64,000 bases of DNA from Acrocarpospora corrugata (GTDB taxonomy: Bacteria; Actinomycetota; Actinomycetes; Streptosporangiales; Streptosporangiaceae), in contig NZ_BLAD01000039.1 in NCBI RefSeq assembly GCF_009687845.1, forward strand, positions 186,001 through 250,000, in the 5' to 3' direction. Made by a program: the position numbers and the translations under genes. Of this stretch, positions 33,668 through 42,245 are shown one piece after another. How positions within the stretch are numbered: the first letter of the stretch is position 1; each line of letters begins with the position of its first letter. The notes under the pieces were generated by a model that did not search any database, was not told the DNA's origin, and worked only from the letters and a program-made list of their open reading frames with translations.

Positions 33668-33922
33668 GTGGCGATACGGTACATCGGCAAGTGGAAGGAG
33701 TCTCCCGACGGGGACTCACCTACGCTATGGATGGATGACGAGACCGACCTCTGCTACATGCAGGGCTACGTGGTCGCGGACCTTTCCGTACAGGCCGACC
33801 TACTGGCTGCTTCGGGTCGCGACAACATCCCAGCGGGTGAGACACTCATCAGCTTCCATCGCGACATGGCGGATCTCCTCGCGGAGGTAAAGCGTGACGA
33901 TACCGGGTCCGAGTCCGGCTGA
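33668..33922 (+). CDS. Small hypothetical protein (84 aa)
   Basis: It starts at GTG with GGAGG seven bases upstream (after ATGGAGGACAC). The sequence is acidic, with WMDDETDLCYMQGYVV and a C-terminal FHRDMADLLAEVKRD. No family was recognised with certainty; such small acidic proteins are common next to XRE/DUF6879-type genes of actinomycetes. It overlaps the next gene by 29 bp, whose strong ribosome site lies inside it. Confidence 0.7.
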   Translation: MAIRYIGKWKESPDGDSPTLWMDDETDLCYMQGYVVADLSVQADLLAASGRDNIPAGETLISFHRDMADLLAEVKRDDTGSESG

Positions 33923-34190
33923 TCTCGTCCAGGCGGCCCAGCGCTCCGCGTACCACCTTGAGATGCGGGATGCATACATGCGGTCCGACCCGTGGTTCCA
34001 GGCGTGGCAGAACGGCCAGGCAGACGAAGGCCAGGTGGACTCCGAATTCGTGTCCGGATGGCTGAGGATCACTACGCCGAGCGAGATCGCGTTGTACGCC
34101 CAAGCATTCCGGTTACTCGCTTCACAAGGCGTCTACGGCGAGGCCGCCCGAGCACTCATGCGGGCTTCGCTGGAGTCGCTGGAATCTTAG
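33894..34190 (+). CDS. Small hypothetical protein (98 aa), HLEMRDAY motif
   Basis: It starts at GTG with GGAGGTAAAG directly upstream, within the previous gene. The N-terminal segment SAYHLEMRDAYMRSDPWFQA resembles the HLExRDxY...W pattern of DUF6879-type proteins; that match is from memory and tentative. The rest is helical (EIALYAQAFRLLASQGVYG). Coupled to the 84-aa gene and followed by a DNA glycosylase-like gene. Confidence 0.65.
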   Translation: MTIPGPSPADLVQAAQRSAYHLEMRDAYMRSDPWFQAWQNGQADEGQVDSEFVSGWLRITTPSEIALYAQAFRLLASQGVYGEAARALMRASLESLES

Positions 34191-34297
34191 CTGCTGCATC
34201 TTTTTGCACACTCGTCGCGTGGTGCGTGCGCCCCTTCATACCGTCTGAGGGCGACGCCGTCGCGGGCGCTGAAAGGAGAACTGCCACGTCCTGGCTG

Positions 34298-35089
34298 ATG
34301 CTCGACCACCCCGCCTGGGACACCCATCAGGGACGCCCCGTCCGCGCCACCCGCACCGCCTCGGGTCCTTGGCTGGTTTCCGCTCTCCCGTACGAGGCGA
34401 CTCCGCTGGCGGACGCAACCCACCCGCCCATTGTCGACCGTTATGACCCAGCGATCATCGTGGAACGGCCGCTGCCGAGCGGGCTCCGCACTGCGCTGGA
34501 AGCCCTCGGCCCGGTGACCCGGCTGCGCACGGCCGACCTGTGGGAGTCCTTGGCCACCGCGATCATCCGCCAGGTCATCCGCTCGGGCCAGGCCCGTGCC
34601 ATGCATCGCACCTTCCGCAGCGCCATCGGCCAGCAGGCCGGGCCAGCCTGGCTCATCCCCGCGCCCGAGCAGGTGATCGGCCTCGGTCGGGAGGTGTTCG
34701 CCAAGCTCGGTATGTCTTTCAAGTGCCGGCCGCTTCAGGCCGCCGCCGATGCCTACCTGCGCCATCGGGGCCACTGGGCAGAACTGCCGCCCGATGTGCT
34801 GGTCAAGGAGATACAGACCATCCCACGCATCGGGCCGTGGACCGCTGGGGCAGCCGTCGCCGACTACAGCGGCGACTTCGCCTTCTACCCGCACGCCGAT
34901 CTGGCCGTACGCACCTGGGCCAGCCGTGCCGACCCGCTCACGGACTGGCCGGACGAACGTGAGTTCGCCGCGTTGTGGTCCACGCTCGCTGGCCCGCATC
35001 TGTCCACCCTGACCGTGCTCACACTCGCCTGGGGAGACCACCATGCCCATCAGTCCGCACTCGCTGATCAAGGGAGCGCGCCCGACTGA
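34298..35089 (+). CDS. AlkA-like HhH-GPD DNA glycosylase
   Basis: From the ATG at 34298 this is a 263-aa protein. The HhH-GPD core contains WESLATAIIRQVIRSGQA (helical entry), the hairpin QTIPRIGPWTAGAA and the catalytic Asp in YPHADLAVRTW, as in 3-methyladenine DNA glycosylase II. An excellent ribosome site (AAGGAG, 34273-34278) lies 7 bases before an in-frame ACG at 34286, four codons upstream of this ATG, so the natural start may have been there. An in-frame GTG at 34226 is another option. Role: excision of alkylated or modified bases. Confidence 0.75.
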   Translation: MLDHPAWDTHQGRPVRATRTASGPWLVSALPYEATPLADATHPPIVDRYDPAIIVERPLPSGLRTALEALGPVTRLRTADLWESLATAIIRQVIRSGQARAMHRTFRSAIGQQAGPAWLIPAPEQVIGLGREVFAKLGMSFKCRPLQAAADAYLRHRGHWAELPPDVLVKEIQTIPRIGPWTAGAAVADYSGDFAFYPHADLAVRTWASRADPLTDWPDEREFAALWSTLAGPHLSTLTVLTLAWGDHHAHQSALADQGSAPD

Positions 35090-35435
35090 TCCACTCGATC
35101 TGCTGCTCGTCAACGCGCCACTGCGAGACTACGCACTACGGCCCCGCGTCAACGACTACACGCTGCCCGTCCTCGGAATGGCCTACATCGCCACCCACGC
35201 CGCCACCCAAGGCCACAACGTCGCCGTCCTGGACGCCGAGGCCCATGGCTTGCCCGTCGCCGTCACCATCAACGCGATCAACCAGCTCGCTCCCCGCTGG
35301 GTCGGGCTCAACCTGCTCGCCCCGACCTACGACATCAGCGCCGGCATAGCCGCCGCGCTCGACCCGGGCACCCGGCTCATGGCAGGCGTCGCACCTTACC
35401 TGGCGGGAAAATCGGTGGGCTTGCACGGCTGGTGA
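35043..35435 (+). pseudogene. Truncated B12-binding domain of a radical-SAM protein
   Basis: The 130-aa frame starts at an ATG with GGGGAG upstream, overlapping the glycosylase gene by 47 bp. It begins like cobalamin-binding radical-SAM proteins: LLLVNAPLRDYALRPRV, LPVLGMAYIATHAATQGHNV, LDAEAHGL, VGLNLLAPTYD. It then stops after about residue 115 where the fold should continue into the CxxxCxxC radical-SAM core. About three quarters of the protein is missing, so it is a remnant. It implies that the glycosylase once formed an operon with a B12-radical-SAM enzyme. Confidence 0.65.
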
Positions 35436-35452
35436 GGGAAGCCAGGGGCCCC

Positions 35453-35830
35453 TTAGTGGCCAGGTCGCAATTCCTCCGCGGCCTGTTCAACCGTCTCGTG
35501 AAAACCGAATACCCGCTCCACGCCGGTCCGGCGGCAGTGTGCCAGCAGATCAGCGGGGCTCGCCGCGACGGCGAACCCGCCACCGTTCGTCATAACGCGT
35601 TTCGCGGTTGAGATAATGGCCCCGATCGCCCAGCTGTCCCAAGAGGAAACCCCGGCCAGGTCCAAGACCAGGAATGGTGGGTCAGGCATGGGCAGGGCTG
35701 CCATCTCATCTCGAAGACGGGCTCCCAAATGCTCGTCCCCGCGGAACTCACCGCTCACATGCAGAACCGCGTACCAATCCGCGAGTGCCGCACGCACCTC
35801 CAGAGCGGTACCAGGATACTCACCTGTCAT
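35453..35830 (-). CDS. STAS-domain protein (anti-anti-sigma-like)
   Basis: This 125-aa protein starts at the ATG at 35828-35830; an in-frame TTG nine bases upstream abuts the ribosome site and is less likely. A single STAS domain is present: LVLDLAGVSSWDSWAIGAII is the strand-loop-helix with the Ser that is phosphorylated in SpoIIAA-type antagonists. No adjacent kinase or sigma factor is seen, so its partner must be elsewhere. Confidence 0.75.
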   Translation of the reverse strand: MTGEYPGTALEVRAALADWYAVLHVSGEFRGDEHLGARLRDEMAALPMPDPPFLVLDLAGVSSWDSWAIGAIISTAKRVMTNGGGFAVAASPADLLAHCRRTGVERVFGFHETVEQAAEELRPGH

Positions 35831-35940
35831 GCGCCACAACCTTTCGTCTCGGCCGCAGCCTCGCTCTGCGCTCGGTCAGCTCCTCGGTGAAAGTTCCGGT
35901 TGCTCTTCAGTCTGCCTCTCGTAAGGCAGGGCGTGACCGG

Positions 35941-36738
35941 CTATCTCTGGCTCGCATAGCGGGCGGGGCTGACGCCGAGGATTCGTTTGAAGTGGCGGGT
36001 CAGATGGGATTGGTCGTAGAAGCCGGAATCGATGGCGGCGGTGCTGGGGGGTAGGCCCTGGAGTAGCAGGTGGCGGGCTTGGTCTACTCGGCGGGAGGTC
36101 AGGTATTGGTGGGGGGCCATGGCGTAGGCGCGGGTGAAGGCGCGGATGAGGTGGGTGGGGTGGCGGTGCAGGTGTCTGGCGGCCTCGTCGAGGGAGATGC
36201 CCTCGTTTATGTGCGAGTCCAGTAGGTCACGTAGGTCGCGGGCCAGGCGGGGATCGGGTGGGGCGGGGTTGTCGTCTGTTGTGCGGAGGAGGTGGGTGTG
36301 GAGGCGTTCGTGGATTAGCTTCAGGCGGGTTTCGGCTTCCAGTTCTTCGCCGGGGGACAGCAGGGCGGTGTGCAGGCGGTCGATGGATTGGCGTAGTTGG
36401 GGGTCGCCCAGGGCTGGGTGGTCGACCGCGGGGCCGATCAGGTCTTCGCCTAGTTCGGCTTGGTCGAGGTAGAGGACTCGTTTTCTGAAGCCCTGGGAGT
36501 TGGCGGCCCGTCCGTTGTGCGGGACGTAGGGCGGGAGCAGGGTCACGAGTTTGGTGAGGGCGCCGTGTTCGTGACGGTCCAGGTCGTAGCGGACCATTCC
36601 GTCGTCGATGATGAGAACCGTCCAGGAGTCGTGGACGTGCATGGGATACGCATGCTCGACGAATCGTGCGTGGAGGACTTCGGTGATTCCCTTGATGGGG
36701 GGTCGCCACGCCTTGACGAGCTCGCGGTCGGCCGCCAT
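35941..36738 (-). CDS. AraC-family transcriptional regulator
   Basis: This 265-aa regulator has an N-terminal cupin-like sensing domain (HAYPMHVHDSWTVLIIDDG) and two C-terminal HTH motifs (ISLDEAARHLHRHPTHLIRA and STAAIDSGFYDQSHLTRHFK). The ATG at 36736-36738 is used; a TTG at 36753 is possible. Its codons are less strictly G/C-ending than those of its neighbours. It is divergent from the DUF2000 gene, a pairing that suggests direct control. Confidence 0.9.
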   Translation of the reverse strand: MAADRELVKAWRPPIKGITEVLHARFVEHAYPMHVHDSWTVLIIDDGMVRYDLDRHEHGALTKLVTLLPPYVPHNGRAANSQGFRKRVLYLDQAELGEDLIGPAVDHPALGDPQLRQSIDRLHTALLSPGEELEAETRLKLIHERLHTHLLRTTDDNPAPPDPRLARDLRDLLDSHINEGISLDEAARHLHRHPTHLIRAFTRAYAMAPHQYLTSRRVDQARHLLLQGLPPSTAAIDSGFYDQSHLTRHFKRILGVSPARYASQR

Positions 36739-36788
36739 GTCAGGATCGTACAAGACTGGTCGTCGGTGGGACCGGCAGTGTCTCAGCC

Positions 36789-37220
36789 ATGGAACAGCGA
36801 CCTCAGCCCGTCCGCTTCGACACCAAAATCGCCGTCCTGCTTCGGGACGACCTCGCGGTGTGGCAGCGGCTGAACGTGACGGCCTTCCTGGTCAGCGGGG
36901 TGGGTTTCGTCGCCCCGGAAGTGATCGGCGAGCCTTATCAGGACGCGGACGGCACCGCGTATCTGCCGATGTTCCGTCAGCCTGTGCTCGTTTTCGAGGG
37001 GTCGAAGGAGCAGGTGACCGCGGCGTATGGCAGAGCTCTGGCCCGCGACCTCAAGCTGTCGGTCTTCACGTCTGATCTGTTCGGCACCGGCAACGACCAC
37101 GACAACCGGGCTGCGGTACGCGCGGTCACGAGCGACGCCCTCGATCTGGTCGGGATCGCCGTCTATGGTGCGCGCAACGCCGTCGATCGAGTGACCAAAG
37201 GCGCACGAATGCACCCGTGA
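36789..37220 (+). CDS. DUF2000 family protein
   Basis: This 143-aa protein matches the DUF2000 pattern from end to end: KIAVLLRDDLAVWQRLNVTA, YLPMFRQPVLVF, TGNDHDNRAAVRAV and LDLVGIAVYGARNAVDRVTK. The fold is related to peptidyl-tRNA hydrolase 2, but activity is unknown. It is separated by 50 bp from the divergent AraC gene. Confidence 0.85.
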   Translation: MEQRPQPVRFDTKIAVLLRDDLAVWQRLNVTAFLVSGVGFVAPEVIGEPYQDADGTAYLPMFRQPVLVFEGSKEQVTAAYGRALARDLKLSVFTSDLFGTGNDHDNRAAVRAVTSDALDLVGIAVYGARNAVDRVTKGARMHP

Positions 37221-37395
37221 GGCACGCCCGTGGGGTCCGGTGGTTTCGGCGGCCCTGGCGGAAGGAACCCGCGAAGCGCCCATACTGGTCGCGGACCTCT
37301 GGAGGTGTCAGGCACGCTGGATCGCCTGCTCACTCGTGAGGCAGAAACGGCGTAATGGCCTGACGATGAATGGCGAGCACACCAGGAGGTGCGCG

Positions 37396-37452
37396 ATGAG
37401 CCGTACAGACAGGCGGTCCTTCCAGTCGTTGACCGTGAGATCCCTTTCGTGA
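37396..37452 (+). CDS. 18-aa leader ORF ahead of the glycosyltransferase operon
   Basis: A short ORF (MSRTDRRSFQSLTVRSLS) starts at an ATG with the consensus site AGGAGG five to six bases upstream. This is the strongest ribosome site in the neighbourhood. Its stop TGA (37450-37452) overlaps the GTG start of the glycosyltransferase (37449-37451). The glycosyltransferase itself has no good site, so translation is probably coupled through this leader. Confidence 0.55.
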   Translation: MSRTDRRSFQSLTVRSLS

Positions 37453-38456
37453 AGGTCGCCCTTCTGGGGCCGGTCGCGTGGCGTACGCCTCCGCTTCACT
37501 ACGGGCCCTGGGAGCAGGTCACGAGTCTGCTGGCCGAAGGGCTCGTCGCGCGTGGCGTCGATGTGACGTTGTTCGCCACCCTGGACTCGGTCACCGCCGG
37601 CACGCTGGACGGGGTGTGCCCGCGCGGATACGCGGATGATCCGTCCGTCGATGGGCGGGTATGGGAAGCCATGCACGTCGCGCACGCGTTCAGCCGCTCA
37701 GGTGAGTTCGATCTCGTGCACAGTCATCTCGACTGGCTGCCGCTGGCCTTCGCCGACCACTGCCGTGTCCCGATGCTGACCACAGTGCACGGATTCTCCG
37801 GAGCGGGCATCCTGCCCGCCTACGTCCGGGCCAGGTCCGCCTACGTGTCGATCTCGGACTCGGACCGCGCGCCGGAGCTGGACTACGTCGCCACCGTCCA
37901 CCACGGCATCGACGTCGACGCGTTCCCGTTCTCCCCCACGGGCGGCGAACACCTGATCAGCTTCGGCCGGGTCCATCCCGACAAGGGCACCCACACGGCG
38001 ATCGAGATCGCCCGGCGGGCCGGGATGCCGCTGACCATCTGCGGGATCGTCCAGGACGAGCGGTACTTCAAGGAGGAGATCGAGCCGAAGATCGACGGGG
38101 ATCGGGTCAGATTCCTCGGATCGGTCGGGCCGGAGCGACGCGGCGAGATCCTCGGCGGCGGCGCCGCTCTGCTGCATCCGATCGCCTTCGACGAGCCCTT
38201 CGGCCTGTCGGTGGTCGAATCGATGGCCTGCGGCACGCCCGTCATCGCCTACCGGCGCGGATCCATGACCGAAGTCGTGGACGAGGGCGTGACCGGCTTC
38301 CTGGTGGACTCGCTCGACGAGGCCGTCGCCGCGGTGAAACAAATCGCGACGATCGATCGCGCGGGCTGCCGCGCACAGGCGGAACGCCGATTCAGCGTCG
38401 ACCAAATGGTCACCCACTACCTGCGCATATATCGCCAAATGTCAGGACAAAGTTAG
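37449..38456 (+). CDS. GT4-family glycosyltransferase
   Basis: This 335-aa GT-B enzyme starts at the GTG before KVALLGPVAWRTPP; a longer GTG start at 37389 is possible but would ignore the leader ORF. The N-terminal glycine-rich acceptor loop is WRTPPLHYGPWE. The C-terminal donor domain carries FGRVHPDKGTHTAIEIARRA and the EX7E motif in DEPFGLSVVESMACGTPVIA. It opens a four-gene operon with a second glycosyltransferase, an alpha-helical toroid-like protein and a GH130 enzyme. Confidence 0.88.
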   Translation: MKVALLGPVAWRTPPLHYGPWEQVTSLLAEGLVARGVDVTLFATLDSVTAGTLDGVCPRGYADDPSVDGRVWEAMHVAHAFSRSGEFDLVHSHLDWLPLAFADHCRVPMLTTVHGFSGAGILPAYVRARSAYVSISDSDRAPELDYVATVHHGIDVDAFPFSPTGGEHLISFGRVHPDKGTHTAIEIARRAGMPLTICGIVQDERYFKEEIEPKIDGDRVRFLGSVGPERRGEILGGGAALLHPIAFDEPFGLSVVESMACGTPVIAYRRGSMTEVVDEGVTGFLVDSLDEAVAAVKQIATIDRAGCRAQAERRFSVDQMVTHYLRIYRQMSGQS

Positions 38457-38638
38457 CGCCTGATAGTATTCGATCGTGCAGACCCCGCCATCGGCTGAGG
38501 GTTGCCACAGCCGGGCCCCCGTACGAGGACGGGCCCCCGGCGACAGGCTCAGGATTCCATCGCACCAATAGACGGTCAGCCGTCTACGCGAGCCCGCATG
38601 GCGCGCATTCCCGCCACGGGCACCCAATGGAAGGCATC

Positions 38639-39769
38639 ATGTTGGCCTGCACGTACGGCTTTCTCAGCACCCATCCGCCCACTCTCTGCGGACTGGCCAC
38701 ATTCAACTCCGCCCTCGCCGCCCATCTCACCGAAGGCGGCCTGTACGGCGGCATCGTCCGGGTCACCGCCGACGGCGACGACGAACGCCCCCGCCCGGGG
38801 GTCGTGCACACCTGGTCCCCCACCGACTCCGGCGGCTGGCGCGCCGCGGCCTCCGCCCTGGACGACTTCGACGTCGCCGTCATCCAGCACGAGTACGGCA
38901 TCTACCCCGGCTCGGACGGCCAGGACGTCCTCCCCCTGCTGCAGAGCCTCCGCGTCCCCAGCATCGTGGTCCTGCACACCGTCCTGACCAGGCCCACCAC
39001 CCGGCAGAAAGCCCTGCTCGAAGCGATCGCCGCCACCGCCGACGTGGTCGTGACCATGACCGGCACCGCCCGGGACCGGTTGCTCACCGGCTACCGCGTC
39101 GACCCCGGCAAGATCTTCGTCATCCCGCACGGCACCGCCGACCACCAGCGGATCCCGGCCCACCGGCACGCCCGTCCGCACCTGCTCACCTGGGGCCTGA
39201 TCGGCCCCGGCAAGGGCATCGAGTGGGCGTTGCGCGCGCTCGCCCAGCTGAAAGACCTGGCCCCGGTCTACACCATCGCCGGCGCGACCCACCCCAAGGT
39301 GCTGGAGTTCCAGGGCGAGGCGTACCGCGACGGCCTGCACGAACTCGCCGCTCAGCTCGGGGTGTCCGCGTCGGTGCGGCACGATCCGGTCTACCGGGAT
39401 CAGGAGTCGCTGAGCCGCCTGGTCCGCTCGGCCGACATCGTCGTGCTGCCGTACGACTCGGCGGAGCAGGTCACCTCCGGGGTGCTGATCGAGGCCGTGG
39501 CGGCGGGCGTGCCCGTGGTCGCCACCTCGTTCCCGCACGCCGTGGAGTTACTGGCGGGCGGTCCCGGGCTGCTGGTTCCGCACGGCGACCCTGGCTCGCT
39601 CGCCGCCGCCGTACGCCGCATTCTCACCGAACCCGGGCTGGCCGACGAGCTCTCCGGCCGGACCCGCGCGCTGGTGCCGACCATGCTGTGGCCTGCGGTC
39701 GCGGCCCGATACGCCGGTCTCGCCCGGTCGCTTCTGGCCGCGCGGCCGGCTGTGGCAGCGCTGCGATGA
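38639..39769 (+). CDS. GT4-family glycosyltransferase
   Basis: This 376-aa protein is assigned to the ATG at 38639 (GGAAGG upstream); an ATG at 38627 would add four residues. STHPPTLCGLATFNSALA is the acceptor-side glycine loop; GLIGPGKGIEWALRALAQL and EQVTSGVLIEAVAAGVPVVA form the donor-binding half. Its stop overlaps the next start by 4 bp. It probably builds a mannan-like or other oligosaccharide with its neighbours. Confidence 0.88.
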   Translation: MLACTYGFLSTHPPTLCGLATFNSALAAHLTEGGLYGGIVRVTADGDDERPRPGVVHTWSPTDSGGWRAAASALDDFDVAVIQHEYGIYPGSDGQDVLPLLQSLRVPSIVVLHTVLTRPTTRQKALLEAIAATADVVVTMTGTARDRLLTGYRVDPGKIFVIPHGTADHQRIPAHRHARPHLLTWGLIGPGKGIEWALRALAQLKDLAPVYTIAGATHPKVLEFQGEAYRDGLHELAAQLGVSASVRHDPVYRDQESLSRLVRSADIVVLPYDSAEQVTSGVLIEAVAAGVPVVATSFPHAVELLAGGPGLLVPHGDPGSLAAAVRRILTEPGLADELSGRTRALVPTMLWPAVAARYAGLARSLLAARPAVAALR

Positions 39770-40770
39770 GCTCCGCCACGCCCGGTTTCGCGCACCTGAT
39801 CCGGTTGAGCGATGACACCGGGCTGTTCGAGCACGCGCGGCACGCCGTCGTCCGCCGCGAGCACGGGTACTGCACCGACGACGTGGCCCGCGGGCTCGTC
39901 GTCGTCTGCCGGGAACCGCGCCCGTCGCATCGGCTGACCCGGCTGGCCGAGAGCTACCTGGGCTTTCTCACCCACGCCCAGGGTCCCTCCGGCGCGTTCC
40001 GGAACAGGCTCACCTTCGACCGGCGTTGGCGCGACGAGCCTGGCGCCGGCGACTGGTGGGGGCGGGCGCTCTGGGGGTTGGGCACCGCGGCGGGCCGCCA
40101 CTCCGCGCCCTGGATCAGGGACGAGGCGCTGACCGCGTTCACGCTCGGCGCCGAGCAGCGTTCCCCGCATCGGCGCGCCATGGCGTTCGCCGGGCTCGGC
40201 GCGGCGGAGGTCCTGCGGGCCAGCCCGGACAGCGGCGTGGCGGCCACGCTGCTGACCGACGCCGTCGCGGCGATCGGCGCGCTCCCGGAGGATCCGTCCT
40301 GGCCGTGGCCTGAGCCGTACCTGAGCTATGCCAACGCCGCGCTGGCCGAGGTGCTCATCTCCGCCGGGGACCTGAGCGACGACCGGCAGGTGCTCAACAC
40401 CGGCCTGCAGATGCTCACCTGGCTGTGCGACATCCAGACCAAGAACGGCAGGCTCTCCGTCGTCCCCGCCACCGGCTGGCGGCCGGGCGAGCCCCGGGCC
40501 CAGTTCGACCAGCAGCCGATCGAGGTGGCCGCGCTCGCCGACGCCTGCGCCGTCGCCTCCCTGGTCACCGGCGATCCGTCCTGGCAGCAGGGGGTACGGC
40601 GGGCGGTGTCCTGGTTCCAGGGCGCCAACGACGCCAGCGCCCTGATGTGGGATCCGGCCACCGGCGGCGGCTTCGACGGCCTGACCGAGCAGGGCCCCAA
40701 CCTCAACCAGGGCGCGGAGTCGACTCTCGCGCTGATCTCCACCATGCAGCACGCCAGGGAACTCTCATGA
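39766..40770 (+). CDS. Alpha/alpha-toroid-like protein of a glycan operon
   Basis: This 334-aa protein starts with ATGA overlapping the GT stop. It consists of repeated helical pairs with aromatic-rich loops (EHGYCTDDVARGLVV, GDWWGRALWGLGTA, WPWPEPYLSYANAALAEVL, FDQQPIEVAALADA), the pattern of six-hairpin glycosidases. Asp pairs in YCTDDVAR could be catalytic. It could be a glycoside hydrolase of an unassigned family. Position between glycosyltransferases and GH130 supports a carbohydrate role. Confidence 0.7.
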   Translation: MSSATPGFAHLIRLSDDTGLFEHARHAVVRREHGYCTDDVARGLVVVCREPRPSHRLTRLAESYLGFLTHAQGPSGAFRNRLTFDRRWRDEPGAGDWWGRALWGLGTAAGRHSAPWIRDEALTAFTLGAEQRSPHRRAMAFAGLGAAEVLRASPDSGVAATLLTDAVAAIGALPEDPSWPWPEPYLSYANAALAEVLISAGDLSDDRQVLNTGLQMLTWLCDIQTKNGRLSVVPATGWRPGEPRAQFDQQPIEVAALADACAVASLVTGDPSWQQGVRRAVSWFQGANDASALMWDPATGGGFDGLTEQGPNLNQGAESTLALISTMQHARELS

Positions 40771-42245
40771 CCAGCGACGATCTGGCCGTACGGCTCGGCC
40801 CGGCGATCACTCCCGACCCGCGCAGAGTGATCGTCAAGCTCTTCGTGCCCGGCGAGGACGCGGCGCTCACCCGGACCAGGGCCGCCGCGCTCATCGACCG
40901 GATCATGCTCCTGGACGAGGACACGACGGCGGGCATGCTCAAGGAGACGCTCCGGCGGTTCGGCTGGCGGCACCAGGACCTCGAAGCGACCTTCGCCCAC
41001 CACCACGACCTGGTCCGCCATCGGGTTCCGCGCGACGCCGACCTGTCCATGGCCGCCCGCCTGCTGGTGGGCGCGTACTTCAGCCACGAGTACGCGGTCG
41101 AGGCCGCGGCGGTGTGCAACCCGTCGATGGTCCCGCACCCCGACCAGTCCGGGCTGCTCCCCGGGCAGCTCCGCGCGGCGATCAGCCTGCGGCAGATCGG
41201 TGAGGGGCACCTGTCCTCCATCGGCTTCGCCACGGCGGTGCTCGGGCCCGGCGCCCAGTTGGAACTGGCCGACCGTTCCGGGGCGCTGTCGGTCGGCAGC
41301 ACCCAGCCGATCCGCCATCGGCGCGACCTGCTCGCCGCCGGGCTGTCCGGTGACGCCTTGGACAACGAGGTGTCGGCGACCATGCTGGAAGCCCTGCCGG
41401 AACGCTTCGACGACGACGAGTTCGAGCGGACGATCTCGCGGCTGCCCGCCGACCTGCACACCCGTACCACCACGCAGCGGACCCTGGAGGAGATGCGCCG
41501 CGCGACGCGCTCCGACTACGCCGTGACCTTCGACGCCGGGCTTCCGCTGCATCGGCGGGTGCTCTGGCCGGCGACCGCGGACGAGAGCAACGGCATGGAG
41601 GACGCGCGGTTCGTCCGGGTCGTCGACGCGGACGGCGGTTCGTCGTATCGCGCCACCTACACCGCCTACGACGGACGGCACATCAGGTCCCACCTGATCG
41701 CCAGCGATGACCTGCGCCGTTTCGAGATCACCCCGATGCGTGGCCCGGCCGCCGCCAACAAGGGGATGGCGCTGTTCCCGCGACCGGTGGGCGGGCGCAG
41801 TCTGGCGCTGTGCCGCTCCGACGGGGAGACCATCGGGCTGACCACGCTCGACCGGGACAGCACGTGGCAGCCGCCGGTGCCGTTGCACGCCCCCCGCCGC
41901 AGCTGGGAACTGATCCAGGTGGGCAACTGCGGCTCACCCATCGAGACCGAATTCGGGTGGATCGTTCTGATCCATGGTGTCGGTCCGATGCGTGACTACG
42001 CCATGAGCGCACTGCTGCTCGACGCCGACCAGCCGGAGCGCGTCATCGCGGAGCTCCCCGGCCCGCTCCTCACCGCCGGCGACAGTGAACGCGAGGGCTA
42101 CGTCCCTAACGTCGTGTACTCCTGCGGCGGGCTGCTACACGATGACGCCGTGTGGCTGCCGTACGGGGCGAGTGACCACCGCATCGGGTTCGCCCGGATC
42201 CCGCTCGCCACCCTCATCGAGGCGATGGTTCCCACCCGTCACTGA
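40767..42245 (+). CDS. GH130-family glycoside phosphorylase-like protein
   Basis: This 492-aa protein starts with ATGA coupled to the previous gene. After an N-terminal extension of about 200 residues comes a five-bladed propeller. SNGMEDARFVRV corresponds to the GH130 (E)D-x-R active-site segment, and VGNCGSPIETEFGWIVLIHG plus GPMRDYAMSALLLD are family hallmarks. GH130 enzymes phosphorolyse or hydrolyse beta-mannosides (beta-1,2 or beta-1,4). The operon thus seems able both to make and to remodel a mannoside. Its 3' end overlaps the next gene by 7 bp on the opposite strand. Confidence 0.85.
   Translation: MTSDDLAVRLGPAITPDPRRVIVKLFVPGEDAALTRTRAAALIDRIMLLDEDTTAGMLKETLRRFGWRHQDLEATFAHHHDLVRHRVPRDADLSMAARLLVGAYFSHEYAVEAAAVCNPSMVPHPDQSGLLPGQLRAAISLRQIGEGHLSSIGFATAVLGPGAQLELADRSGALSVGSTQPIRHRRDLLAAGLSGDALDNEVSATMLEALPERFDDDEFERTISRLPADLHTRTTTQRTLEEMRRATRSDYAVTFDAGLPLHRRVLWPATADESNGMEDARFVRVVDADGGSSYRATYTAYDGRHIRSHLIASDDLRRFEITPMRGPAAANKGMALFPRPVGGRSLALCRSDGETIGLTTLDRDSTWQPPVPLHAPRRSWELIQVGNCGSPIETEFGWIVLIHGVGPMRDYAMSALLLDADQPERVIAELPGPLLTAGDSEREGYVPNVVYSCGGLLHDDAVWLPYGASDHRIGFARIPLATLIEAMVPTRH

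Noticed and set aside
35941-36738. AraC gene as horizontally acquired because of looser codon use
   Set aside because: The deviation is modest and the divergent AraC/DUF2000 arrangement looks native; no mobile-element signs nearby.
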